Shown here: piece by piece, positions 38,001-50,205 of the stretch
Layout: every line of letters begins with the position of its first letter
Position numbering within the stretch: position 1 is the stretch's first letter
Source: Typha latifolia
Taxonomy: Eukaryota; Streptophyta; Magnoliopsida; Poales; Typhaceae
Assembly: GCA_019914945.1 (NCBI GenBank)
Contig: CM034100.1
Coordinates: forward strand, 3,485,209 to 3,549,208
Length of the DNA: 64,000 bases
Direction of reading: 5' to 3'
Position numbers and translations under genes: made by a program
Notes under the pieces: generated by a model
Seen by the model: the letters and a program-made list of their open reading frames with translations, nothing else
What the model was told of the DNA's origin: nothing
Database searches by the model: none

Positions 38001-40477
38001 CAGGTACTTGCAGCTTACCGTGTATGTGCTAATCTTTGCTGGGATTTGCAAGTCACCTATGTCGGCATAAGCAATGTCAACTGTAAATGTATTAGACCTG
38101 TAAAATGTCAGAGCTTTGATACTAGGAATCGTATTCCCTTTGGGAAATACAACTGTACTCTGCTGGTATTCTGTTGCTCCACTTTCAGTATCTGGGGCTG
38201 ATCCTTTCCATGACAAAGCAATAGGAAAAGGGAAGCTTTCATGAACCTGAAGAAGATAGACAATGCCAATAACAATATCACACTCATAAGAAGCAGAAGA
38301 AAAGGCACAAGAAATCTCAAAAAACATCCAGTGGGAAAAGGGAGCACTATTAGCAAAGAGAGGTGCTTCACATTTCCCGTCGTAGTGTTTTACTATTTTA
38401 CAAAAATCTACCCTAGTTCTAATAGAGAGGGAGTAAGAAAAAGTAGAAAGTTAGCATATTCCATTTTATCCAAAAATAATTTTCAGATCTAAGTATCTAT
38501 TACTCTTAAAAAAATTCAAGGAGTACTTCAGCATACTTTGCTCTAAGGAAATTCCTCACTCCTATGATACAATTGCTCACGAAAATGAAGCAATCTATTA
38601 CAGATGGAATCCAAGAAGAAAAATGAGTGCTATCAGAGAATTGCCTGCCGACAACTTGTAAAAGCCAGAATCTAAACTAGTGGGCTATTATAATGCACAT
38701 CATTGGTGAAAAGTGAAAACTGCTGGGTGGTGACTTTACCTTATTAAGCAAATAAATATATGCATCTGCAGAACAATACTGAAAGAGGACAACGTAGGAA
38801 TAGAAGATACAAGAGACAATTGGAAATACAAGTCGTATGATGGAGTAGTATATTAGTATGTTATATCACAATCTAACTTATTTCAATACCATTGTAATCC
38901 AGAATGCATTACCGAGGAGAAGAGAATCAAGCAAGATAACTGAGCATCTCTTAACAAACTACTAAACATTATATGCAAAACATGCAATAATACATAAACA
39001 TTAGTAGATAAACAATTATAGAAGGATGTCTGGATTGATACTCCCCTTCCCTTCCTATGCTAATGCAGTAACAATCTATCATCATTGTTGATGCTCCAAC
39101 TTCACCAAATAAGATATTTCAGCTATAAGAACATGGACTGACGAGAAGAATATAACAAGCATTTGCACTGTAAGTGCATGCATACAATAAATGATTGTAA
39201 AACTATATTGCAGGAAGCAAAATATCACATTGATGTACATAAAAACTCTTCCAAGCAGAAAATAAATGATAAAAATGACTGAATCAAAGAAAGGCATAAA
39301 CTAGTACCTTAAACTCCCGCACTTTGAAGGTAGGGCTAAGAATAGCACATTGAAGGGCACAACCCCGAGCAACACACTCACTTGCATTCATGGTACGCCT
39401 AGGTTCTTTCCCAAAGAATTCCGTCAGTATCCTAATTATTGCCGGAACGCGAGACCCCGATCCAACCACCTCGACCGAGTGCACATTCTCTATGGTCAAT
39501 CCAGCCTCACTAAGCGCCTTCTCTAGTGGTCCCTTAACGCGGTCCAAAATTGGGCCACTGATCTGCTCAAACTCCTCCCTCTTAATAAACCCCTTCACAT
39601 CCTTCTCATCCATCAAGCACTCAATATTCAATGGTGCCTCCGGATTCGCACTGAGAACTTTCTTCAGCTTCTCGCATGCCGCTCGCAGTCTGATGCAAGC
39701 ACGTGCGTTCTGATACACATCAATCTTATAACCCTCCTTGAACTTAGCGGCGAAATGCTTAAAGAGCACCTCATCGAAATCCCTCCCACCAAGAGAACGA
39801 TCATATGCATGTGACAAAATCGTCAGCTGGCCCTTCTTATACCCCGCGATGCAGACCTGCATACTTGCATGCCCAACATCAACAAAAGCCACATTTATCT
39901 GATCATTCTCCGGCAGGTCAGTCTTATAGATACCATAAGCCAAAGCAGTCGCAGTGGTCTCATGGAAAAGGCGGAGAGGATGCAATCCCGCAATGGTTGC
40001 AGCATCCATGAACGCCCTCCTCTGGAGGTCCGTGAAATAGATCGGAATACCAATGCAGCAATCAACGACTGCCGCATTGAGATTGTTCTCGGCAATGCTC
40101 TTCAAATTACTCAGGATCATGGCAAGAACTTGTGTCGGCGTAAAAGTTCTCTGTTCGCCGAGATATCGCGCGTGGATCAACGGGAATCCATCAGGGCTCT
40201 CGGTAACCATGAAGGGAAGCGATTGGAGATCACGCTGGAGCTCGGGATCAGAGAATTTCCTGCCCACCAGGCGTTTGATCTGGGAGATGGAGTTCTTAGG
40301 GTTCATCGTGGTCGACGCCGCGCCTGCCGTGCCGATAAACCGCTGCTTCTCGCCGAAGCACACCACGGCCGGCGTCTCCCGCTTAGATTCTTCGTTGAGA
40401 ACCACATCAATGCCTCTTTGCCGAGCAACCGCTATAATGCAGCTCTCGTTTCCGACGTCAAAACCAACCACGCTCAT
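35094..40477 (-). CDS. HSP70-15: Heat shock protein 70, Hsp110 subclass (HSP70-14/15 type)
   Basis: Nine coding exons: 39308-40477, 38019-38246, 37814-37909, 37511-37735, 36660-36854, 36428-36574, 36199-36348, 35525-35655, 35094-35289. Phases join to 845 residues. Exon 1 encodes the ATPase domain: GFDVGNESCIIAVARQRGIDVVLNE, FVDVGHASMQV, the Gly-rich VEVVGSGSRVPAI. Exons 2-3 form the beta-sandwich (IPAKISTYT, ERAKLKVRVRLNLHGVV). Exon 4 is an acidic loop (EEEEVEVPV, MDMDEAPNESSATGT), the mark of the Hsp110 group, and exons 5-8 a helical C-terminal region. The Pro/Ala-rich tail ends MDTASDTAA, without EEVD. Such proteins act as cytosolic nucleotide-exchange factors and holdases for HSP70. The symbol follows the Arabidopsis subclass; 14 versus 15 cannot be separated here. 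Confidence 0.93.
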
Positions 40478-43110
40478 CTTTGCGTCTATAAATTACTTCT
40501 CCCGATGCAAAAAAGAGGCGATCTGCACATCAAAGACACAAAAACAAGCAAAGATGTCAACAACGCATCAAAGATCGAGATCTCCACATCTCAATCAAGT
40601 TACAAGACGATCAAAGATCGAGAAAACCACGCTTGGTCAGATCCTAAACACAAACACCTACCGTTCGGGATCGCTTATCGATCCAAATATCCTAGAATTA
40701 GGGTTTTGCGAATGAGAAGCTTCTCAACGAAGAAATGGGACGGGCGACAGAAAAAATAATGAACGATTAAAAAGGCATGGATTTTTCTAGAACCATCTAA
40801 ATCCGATCCAAAAAGCCACCGTCCAAGTCGCGCGCGATTGGTGAAACTTGAATCTCAACCGTTGACGTCTAATGGATGAATCGAGTGGACGGTCAAGATG
40901 GAGTAGATTATAGTAGTTGCGGGGGATAGCATATGTTAATATGCTAGTTAGAAGGTGTGCTCGAAGTGTCCACTTTCGTGGCCAGATCGAATAATATGTT
41001 AATATGCATCTTCCTGTGAATTAAAATGAGGGTTTCCTATTAACTTTATCCTTTTTAGTCTCTTATTTGCATCAATAATTTCGAATAAGTATGGCAGTAA
41101 TCCTTGGGCCTTAAAATTTGTGACTTTTTAGCACCTAAATAAGTATCTGATTCTGTCTAACTAGCATCATCCAAAAAATGTGAGCAATACTTGATCCAAT
41201 TCGATTCGACCTGATTCAGTATTCGAGTTTTGCTAAATATAGATAAGATTTTCTTATCAGAGTGTGGAGACAACTAGTTAGCCAAACTTAATTATGTAAG
41301 ATTTAGAAGGAAGTAGGCAGCAAACATCAATCAAATTACTGCCAGATCCTTTGAAAATCTCTGGTTCGCCAATACTTGCTCAAGAAAGGAGAAGAGGTCA
41401 GTGAATAAGATAGGTAATAATAAGAGCCCCAAGCATGAGCAGATAGGCTATCCATCCGAGAGAGCCCCATGGGCATTCGTCGATCTTTAGAAGAATCTGA
41501 CCATGTTTGATTTTAAGGAGGAAGTAGTGAGAGGTATTGAAGTTGGTACTTACGAGGAGAAGAAAGAAAGTTATATAGACTAGAACAGTACTGTTCAAAG
41601 GATGGATAATAAGTTTTTTTTTTAAAAAAAATTAAAATCTAAACAATTTAATGCATTAAAAATTTAATCTTTAATTAGGAGTAACGATACAAAGATTTTA
41701 CTATCAAGTGGAACAAAATTTATTTGTTATGAGAAAAAAAAAAGGAATTTATCAAGTTTGGAGGGGTCTCTATGTAAATAAAAGATTTTAGAAAGGCGTA
41801 GATGCAAAAATAGCTTGTTTGTCTAATGTCTTATTATATATTTTGATGGTAAATACGACAAGAGTTTACGAATCTAATGGTGGCGAGCTGATGGCGTGAG
41901 CGAATGGGTCAGCTTGAAGGAGAAATGAACTACACCATGCACGTATGAAGTATATAATTAAAAAGAATCGTATTGTTATCAACCTATAAATTAATTAAGT
42001 AGAGTCATTTATGATATTAAAAACAAATTGAAGGATATAACATGATCGCACGACGAAGATGATGCTAACTCACCAAACCATAAGTATAATGAGATTTAAT
42101 ATTGCACACGAATATTTCTGAACTCGGTCATATTTTGGTAAGCTCGAGTAGTTGATTATAGATAGTCATTAAAAACTTAAGTTGTTAAGTAATAAATTTA
42201 ATATTGCACATGAATATATAATAAATAATAAAATACAGTAATTTGCTGTACCGTGATACTAAGAGTTAGAAAATAAATCATAACCTCTAAAACTATTTGC
42301 TCTAATACTAAATTCTATAACCAACCAATATATATCATAATTTTAACAAATTTAGCTTGAATTAGCAGACATTTTTATTTGATATATAAGATTAATTTAA
42401 TAGTATATTAATTCATTAATTACTTAAAAAACTTAATCTATCAAAAGAAAATTGAGCTTTATTTTTATAATTTAACAATGGAGTTGACTGAGTCTTTTTG
42501 GTTTGCCAACTCTATAAATCTATGAATTTAACGTATAAAAAATTGCACTTATGAAACTACACTCGAGTATACATCAATTCTATGAAGTACTCCAACCTTA
42601 TAAAATAAAATAAATGACCCACTCAAAGCATTATTGGCTATAATAGGTCTTAACAATGGCAACAAGTGTAGGGATTTTTATGTGCATAAAGATAAGAAGG
42701 GTAATGTAATGTAGAGAATTATTTTCTGAGACAACAAATAAATTATATAGTAATCATTGAGATCTTGGTCAAAATTCTTGATGAAACATATATAATTTTT
42801 AATATCTAGAAGGAGAAATATTCAATTATTTCATATAGTTAATCATTGAGATCCTTGTTGTTTAGTTCGAACGTTCAGGCGCAAATGCACATGAACAAAT
42901 CGATCACGCATTCACGCTGATAGGTTATTCTGAGGATATAGAATTTTGCTGAACAAAATTAGAGTCATCGTATGCCCACCATCAATTACTGGTTAGTATT
43001 GTCACTTGAATAATTTTAATAAGTTGCAGACCGTAGGAGCTTATTTGATAGTATGCAAAACGACATGGAATTATGTGAAATAGATCATTGGAGATTGATA
43101 CTAGGAGGAA
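40478..43110. other. HSP70 upstream region and AT-rich spacer
   Basis: The first ~350 bases are the likely HSP70 leader and promoter (minus strand), with GAA/TTC pairs at 40716-40723 (GAAGCTTC) and 40785-40792 (TTCTAGAA) that could be short heat shock elements. The rest is AT-rich and without a recognisable gene. A 66-codon minus-strand frame at 41398-41598 is hydrophobic, but I do not recognise it. Confidence 0.5.
40785..40792. promoter_or_regulatory. Possible minimal heat shock element upstream of HSP70
   Basis: TTCTAGAA is two inverted GAA units about 310 bases from the start codon. A second pair (GAAGCTTC) lies at 40716-40723. Such pairs arise often by chance; support is weak. Confidence 0.25.
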
Positions 43111-46100
43111 TATAAATAGCTTGCTCGCTCGAGCCAAATGCAGTCTCTTCGAATCCCTGAGTAGATTTCTCTACCAATTGTTACACCAAGTCCTCTTTCT
43201 TTGATCACTTCCCATGTATATTTGGATCCGTAGGGTATGTGAAGTCGAGTGGAAATCGTCTAAATCGATCTTGAGGAGGTGATCAGATTGCTTAATTAAG
43301 AGTCTTTCCTTGCTCAAGAATTCTTAGTAATTTCATAAGCATCTAACAGGTACTCTCTTCAATTGGGATGATTGGAGAGATTGGTTCATGGCAGCATTGG
43401 TTTTCACGTATACTTCAAAAACAGATTATTCTCTTCTCCAACTCTAGCTTTTCATGTATGCTTGTTGTACTAGAAGATAGAAACTGGCACAGCTTTCCTT
43501 TTAATAAGTTATATGTTGAGTTAAATTTATGAAAGATCATTAGCAGATTCGTATGTGAAGGCTTGATGAGAGATTGGCTCTCAATGCTTTATTGATTTAT
43601 AAATATCCAGTTTATAAAGCTTATATTTACAGTTACTAAAACATTCGTTGCATGGTCTAGATCTATCTTTGTGATGTAGAAGTCTCTTACTTGTTCCCTT
43701 TTTAAACCATTGCAGCTTTCATTCTAGTTGATATTTGTGATTAAGGAAGTGAAAACATCAACTACATATGCACCTTTCATTTCTTATCTTCCATGTCGTT
43801 CTTTCCATTAATCTTCATTTTTTCTTTCCCTGCGAACCCGCAGCCCTGTTGACCACCTTTCATTTGGCTTCTACCTAAATGTGCAGCATGTATTGAGCTT
43901 GAAGCTGATACTCTTAACTGGAGTCCCCCCAAAGTTATATTTGAATGTTAAACTAAACTCTCTTTTGATATCTGTGAGCTTATGGAGCGTTGCTCTTAAT
44001 TGGTGTACAATTACACTATGAATGTCGCCATTTCTCCTTGTGATCAATTCTGGAGGTGAAAAGCTACTAAAATGCCGGTATTGAGCTGAGATAATTAGAT
44101 AAAGGTTTATGTGATCTTGCTGCTCTATTAAGTTCTATAAGTCCTAATGTTACCTTTACTTTCTTCTTTGATAGCCTTAGGTCCTTGAGCTTCAGGACCC
44201 TAGCTTTGAAATATTAGATAGGTTGCTCCTGAAATTTTGAGATCCCCACTGAGTGCTGCATTGTGATGGGAAGGTCAGTGATTTCTTAGTATTGTTGAGA
44301 TTATGTACCTCCATAAGTTGTGTTGATTTAGCTAGTGAATGACTTAAACCCTTGGCAGGTGTTATGGTACTAACACTGAATCCATCAGAACTGCATATCA
44401 TCAATAAATCCTTTAATTTCAAATTCTTAGGGTTCACTAATTTGGTTATACGATTAGTTATCATCTTCAATCAATATACTACCGATAGTAGTTCTTATTT
44501 GTACAAGAATTCAATTGCTTCAAGTTAAATTCTTATAAATCTTTTTGCAATGAGGCTGCGTGAGTCTGACATGTGTATACATAATGCAATAGTAGCAAAC
44601 TACTTTCCCATCAGAAATAGTCTAATGGTGATAATTTTAATGCATGCTGTGTCCTTGAGCAGCTGAAGACATACTACTGGCATACTGCAGAGGACCATCA
44701 TTCACAAAAGGCAACGCCATTGGACAAGAAAAATGCTTTCTAGTGCTGGAATTCTGTCAGCCCTTCTAACACATCAATATTAGTTTATAATTATCTTCAT
44801 CAAGTACAGGGGCAAGGAAGGTTAGCCAGGGGCTGGGCTATCGGGACTGATGGTGGAAGCACTAAAACAACCGGAGATTGTGATCACCATCATTCCTGGT
44901 TATCACATTATCACAGATTTTGATAGTTTTGACTTAACTCGATGAGCTGAAGTTTGATCTAGATATCCACAGTACATACAGATGCAATCAGGTATTCGAT
45001 GCCCCCCACATACCATATGGGTTGTCCAAGTTATGTTTGCCCAATAGTTTTATTGTTTAGCAGATTGGCTCAATATATGTTCTTTTTCAGAGTATGATAA
45101 AGCGCTCCAGTTGCTAACATAGTTTTCTCACCTGCTTTCATCAATCTTTTTCAGCTGAAGCACAAATTTTCCTCTGCCATCACTCTCTGAAAATTAGCTA
45201 CAAGGAAGCATTGCCAGCTTAACGTTCAAAAGGCCATCAGCTCACATTGCATACCTTGTCAAGTCCTCTAAACTAAGTCCTATCTATCCAATATTCAAGA
45301 ATATACGTCATATCACAGTAAGTCTTCACCGTCGTGTACATGTATCTTTTCTTTTCTTCCTTTCCTTTTCAGTTTCTCCTTTAAGTACAACGATGCTTTG
45401 TTTACTACATGAAATCAGAGGCGAAAGCAATTGAAAGTTTGAAACCACATTACCAAAGAGATTTAGTACTATGCAAACACTTTTACAATAAAACAAAGCC
45501 AGCTTGAGTACTCTTTGAGCCTATTTTAGGTACTTGAAATCAATTTGGCATCTAATTCTGTGTCAGCCTTGAGCTTGGATTACATAAGTTAATTGACACA
45601 CGTCACATCTTCTGTTGGGCGTGATTAGGTGGAACCAAGCTTTGGATATCAGTGTCTAAATCTGATGTTGATTTCCCAACCTCTTTTGTTCAAGACTTGG
45701 AACCACCTGGCTAGTGTTCTCATCCTTCTGGTACATTTCATCTCTTCATACATTAAGGATACTATTTTCTTTTACCCTGATAAAAATTCAAGGCTTTTTC
45801 TACTGCTTGTTCAGAGGTCTTAATTTTACCAAAACACTTGAGATGAATTTTTGACTGAATCAATTGTTAGATGATGTGGATACATTGTGAAATCAAAAGC
45901 ACCAATTCAAGGATTGGGTCCATGGCAGACTAAAATACATTTGACTGTTTTAAGATTAAACAAAGTAACATTTTACTGCTTGTTATCAAAATTGGACAGA
46001 TCAAATTGAATACCACAGTGATATCTACATGCAGGTGAATCTGGGCACTTCATCATCAAGTCCCCAGTGTCTTCACCAACAAATTCTTCAAACCATACCT

Positions 46101-46650
46101 ATCACCAGATTAATACAAAATTCATGTCAACAATATCAAGCGCCATTCCAGGTGAGGCTTTGACCCAATTGTTTTATTCTGACTCATCTAAAGTCACAAC
46201 AAAAGAAACAGTTTCCCTTAGAAAAATCTCCGGCTACGGCTATTCTACATATCAGGTATTTGTCAGGCTTCTTTTGATTGGCAAAAATTCTAACATCAGT
46301 GAAACAGTTGATGAGTGCTCTAAAGCTTCGCCAGCCTGCTTGCTTTGTATGATTAAGACTGCATTTGTTAATGTTGCAACTCACTTCAATTATCGTCAGT
46401 AATGCAAGATGAGAAGATATGAGAGTGTGAAATCCACTAACTCACCTAGTTATGAACGTTAGGTATGTCAATGAGTGTCAGATTGCAGCAACTTCACATG
46501 ATCATGTGGATGGTCTCAGTCTAGTGCACTCTTTTATCTTTTCTTAATGAGCATCACTATTTACACAGTTGCAAACCAATGTATCCCTGTCATGTCAATG
46601 TATTTTTATTCTGTCGATCAGTTAAATGGTCCAGAGATTTGAGTTCTCTC
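43111..46650 (+). other. Possible noncoding transcription unit
   Basis: TATAAATAG at 43111-43119 is followed by less AT-rich sequence with a plausible splice donor (AACAG/GTACTC) near 43350 and many scattered short open frames, none longer than about 110 codons (46067-46402) or resembling a known protein. Less biased composition up to about 46650 suggests a noncoding or decayed transcription unit. I did not find a recognisable microRNA or snoRNA. This is a weak inference. Confidence 0.2.
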
Positions 46651-47970
46651 TCTTTCTTAAGATTGGATAAAAACAATTGAAGATACTCGTAGCATAACTG
46701 ACGAGGATTGACGACAATTGGTCAAAAGTCTACACTCTACTTTCGGTTAACCCTAGATGCCCTAGGTTTGGAGGTTAGGTCATGAGCAAGAGATGGGGGA
46801 TATGAGGAACTATACTTTATTTACTCTGATAAGCAAATTAACTAAACAAAACGTTATAAATGAATACATTTAAGTACCTTAAAGCAAGCTCTCTCTTCAC
46901 GTTCTTCCCACTTCGCACCTAGACCTGCATAATTAACCGTACACATACCAACACAGTAAATGTCACATCTATGCGTCATATTGTCAAACATCTCGTGTGC
47001 GCCTCACCACTTAGTTTCTTTGGTTTACTTTTACTATACGTCAGCGTACCTAATGACAAAAATATATGTATAGGAGCATCACATGGAGGTGGATGCATTA
47101 AAAAGACAATATCGATCGTCCATATTAGAGGCTCCATGTGATAATCTTAGCGTGACACTAAAAGTGCATCTGGGTGGGCCTCCATATAACTCATTAATTC
47201 ATTTATTTCAGTTTACGCACTAAATTTTTTTTTAGTGCCATTGTTGAGTAGATCAAGCAGTCTTTTATTATTCCCTATCTTTATCCCCCATGGAGTTTGA
47301 AGGGTTATTATTGGTCAAACCAGCGTACCTCCCTGTCGTCGTCTCCATTGAAAATAATAGGAGCTGGATAAGATATAAGATTATATTCCCACTTGCATAT
47401 GTATATGTATAGGAGAAACCCAATTCGCAATTCACATTATTCAAAGACAATTGCTGCCATAATTTGAATGAGATGAGTGATAAATGCCAAGGTTGGACGA
47501 TTCCTCTCGCCTTAAAAAGTCGTTGTCTTCCTTTCTTTTTCAAACTTGTGATAGAAGGATGCTATCAACTTTATGACATCCTTTCTCTACTTTGTTAAAA
47601 CTCAGAGAAGAGCCGAGAAAACGTCAGGTTCGAATCATTTTATGTCTACCCATCAATTTCTTTGAATGAGAAGAGAATTCCTTTTTTTTTTTTCTTTCTT
47701 TTCTTCAATATTTCTTACCAAAAATTAGATTCAAACAGCCTCCGATGAAAGATCTACTCTAAATTCACAGAGGATATTAAAATCGCGATCTTTATGGTAC
47801 ACTGAGCTAGATTATGATCATAGAAATTTCCAAACTTAGCTTCGTCTAAGTTTTCAATGAGAATAAAATGCTAACTGGAATTTACAGAGCAACCCAATTA
47901 GCTTAGCATTTCCCTTATGATCCCATCCTGAAGCCAGTGAGCACAAACAAACGACCACCGCGATCATTGA
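46651..47970. other. Intergenic spacer
   Basis: No gene seen. Contains an 11-base inverted repeat pair at 47078-47088 and 47132-47142 and an isolated box-B-like GGTTCGAATC at 47627-47636. The right end includes the 3' UTR of the small minus-strand gene. Confidence 0.5.
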
Positions 47971-48345
47971 TCAAGCTATCCTCCGCAACATCCCCGAGGG
48001 GGCGGCGAATCTCGCCGAGAACGACCGCGATAAGTTCTCCGGCTCCACCGCCGCCGATCCTTCGTCGAAATTCTGCGCGTAGGTGTACGGGTCGTACGGC
48101 TCGTGCACGGCCGACCTCAGTATCCTCCTCTTCTCCCTCACGATCCTCCTCCATAGCCCTCGCAGTCTTGTCCCGGTCCACCGTGCCGGCGACGGCGAGT
48201 AGCTCATCTGTTCGAGCTCATCGTCGGAGTAGTCGTCGGCGAACGTCCTCGAGAAGCCCGCGGTCCTTCTGCTGCTGCACCAGATCCCTACGTCTACGCA
48301 TGCATAGGATCTCTGTCTTTGGAGCTTAGGATTGCAGTACTCCAT
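47971..48345 (-). CDS. Small conserved plant protein of unknown function
   Basis: Single-exon frame of 124 residues with high GC content. It starts MEYCNPKLQRQRSYACVDVG, has a basic middle (LRGLWRRIVREKRRIL), then HEPYDPYTYAQNFDEG and ends LSRSFSARFAAPSGMLRRIA. The YDP.TYAQNFDEG then SFSARFA order resembles a group of short plant proteins of unknown function often found as stress- or senescence-responsive transcripts. A TATA box in the gene's orientation (TATAAATA, 48401-48408) lies 56 bases upstream of the ATG. No membrane segment or signal peptide. The function is unknown to me. Confidence 0.68.
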   Translation of the reverse strand: MEYCNPKLQRQRSYACVDVGIWCSSRRTAGFSRTFADDYSDDELEQMSYSPSPARWTGTRLRGLWRRIVREKRRILRSAVHEPYDPYTYAQNFDEGSAAVEPENLSRSFSARFAAPSGMLRRIA

Positions 48346-48400
48346 CGTTGTTAGTCTTTGTTTTTAGGTAAGGGAGTGAGAGAGCTAGGAAGGGCGAGCG

Positions 48401-48408
48401 TATTTATA
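48401..48408 (-). promoter_or_regulatory. TATA box of the small-protein gene
   Basis: TATAAATA on the minus strand, 56 bases before the start codon at 48345. Confidence 0.55.
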
Positions 48409-49139
48409 AGGACGAAACCGAACCTTTTCTATGGGGAGGGGTCAACAATTGGATGCTTATTGCTTACCGTTTCGTGGTTATCAGGGGGTGATTTGAAAAA
48501 TGAGATACATAGTTATAAATACAAACTACTTAATTACGTTTAGACCCCTTTCATCACTCTGACATTTTTTTAAAAAAAAAATTCTAAAAACTTAAATAGT
48601 TGAGATGGTTAACATACAATTAAAAAAAAAAAAAGAATAACAAAGAGGCAATAGCATAGCCAAAACGAAGACGATCTTTTTGCACATTACTACCTATATT
48701 TAACATTTAATTCAAAAAAGTTTTGAAAAGAAAAAAAAGACAAAATTCAATAGTAGCCTAGCCCTCTTTGCTGTCTTAGTATTACTTGGTTGGCGCGGTT
48801 GGTAGTTAATGAATCATGAGTGTGGTGTGAAATAATCCAATTGGCACCCTTTGGGCTTAAGAGTTGTTAAAGTGGGCCAACCTTCAATTGGGACCACCAC
48901 CTCTTTTTATTTATTTATTTATTTATTTTATTTCTTGTGATTGATGAAATGATGACCACCGCTTAATTTGATTCCTAAGTCATCAATTGAACGGCACTTG
49001 ATACCTTTGGGTTTATAATAAGAAATCATTACCAACCAATATGATCATCCTATACTGCCTACCCTTTCGGCTTCATGATACCCACAGGGCCCATGATTTA
49101 AGCTTCATTATATAGGTAGGTAGTATTTTGCTATATATT

Positions 49140-49170
49140 CTCTTTGAGCGAGAGTCTCTCGCTCAAAGAG
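49140..49170. repeat. 31-base near-perfect palindrome
   Basis: Arms CTCTTTGAGCGAGAG and CTCTCGCTCAAAGAG are exact reverse complements around a single T. It could extrude as a hairpin. No adjacent gene explains it. Confidence 0.85.
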
Positions 49171-49621
49171 AAGGGAATTGATAAACTAAATCAAACAATG
49201 ATTGTTAGAAGCACAACTATCTAATTTGTTATCCACTTTTTTAATTCTTAAGGGTGACCTTGAATATTCCATCATGGCCCATTCTTTGAGCCCTTATATT
49301 TTATGGCCATCACTATATAAAAGTTTTCGAGTCTTTTTTCTTAAAGGAAAAAAAAAATAATCATATAAATTGCCAAAATTGAAATACAGTATTTTAGTTT
49401 GTTTCACGTATTAACATATATATGAAAGTGACTTGACAACTTTTAATAGAAACTAAAATACTCTTTTCTTTTATGACAACTAATTAGACAAATAATATGC
49501 CTCTTTTATCTCAGTAAGTTTAATACTTTGAACTTTAATATTAGTTTTACATGAAAAAACTAACGGTTGAGATTAAGCATCACAAAATAAAAGTTTATGA
49601 ACACATTATAGAATTTGGCGG

Positions 49622-49623
<2 letters not shown>

Positions 49624-49683
<60 letters not shown>
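49624..49683 (+). repeat. (AT)n microsatellite, ~30 units
   Basis: Pure alternating A/T for 60 bases, likely polymorphic. Confidence 0.95.
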
Positions 49684-49685
<2 letters not shown>

Positions 49686-50128
49686 TTAAAATTATTATAG
49701 CATATACACAAGAGATCCAAGAATATCATATTGTTGAGGAGAAAGAGAAGCAACTCGTTTATTAAGCCCACTAGATTTCAAAAATCTTTGACGAGTATAA
49801 ACAATCCGACAATTACGAATTTAGAAGTCAAAGAACCACACCAGACCAGACCACACCAAAACCAAACCAAACCAAAAAAAGTAGCTGATTTGGGTCAATC
49901 TTTTTGCCTAACTACACGCAACCTTTCATTGAACAGTTCCAACATCTCTCAGTCTTCTCTGAGAAAAATATTTACGTATATCAAAGAAAATTATTCAAAT
50001 GCTTTGGAAGTCGAGGGAAATGAACTGGGCCAGTGCATAAGGCCCATCAATCTAATCTCTAGCCTATTGGGCTCCTCTCATTAGCCCACTACGGTGAGAA
50101 AGCCCAACGATGTATCTCGCCTCCAAGG

Positions 50129-50131
<3 letters not shown>

Positions 50132-50166
<35 letters not shown>
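50132..50166 (+). repeat. (GA)n microsatellite upstream of pseudogene
   Basis: About 17 GA units, about 40 bases before the first recognisable pseudogene codon. Confidence 0.9.
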
Positions 50167-50169
<3 letters not shown>

Positions 50170-50205
50170 TTGGAATTTGGAAACCATGGCGAGGTGGGTC
50201 GGACG

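Larger units (their letters stand above)
48409..50205. other. AT-rich spacer with palindrome and TA repeat
   Basis: No gene seen. Holds a 31-base near-perfect palindrome (49140-49170), a 60-base TA run (49624-49683) and a GA run at 50132-50166 next to the downstream pseudogene. A 117-codon frame at 49731-50084 is not recognisable. Confidence 0.55.

Noticed and set aside
39869..40759. 296- and 220-codon frames on the + strand opposite HSP70 exon 1
   Set aside because: They are antisense to conserved ATPase-domain codons and have no recognisable protein features; they come from codon bias of the real exon.
46067..46402. 111-codon + strand frame as a gene
   Set aside because: Not conserved to my knowledge, ordinary length for chance in this composition and no upstream exon in phase.
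47627..47636. Box-B-like GGTTCGAATC suggesting a tRNA gene
   Set aside because: No acceptor stem, D arm or anticodon arm could be drawn around it.
49140..49170. Palindrome as a bacterial-type terminator
   Set aside because: Plant nuclear context, no T-run and no gene ending there.
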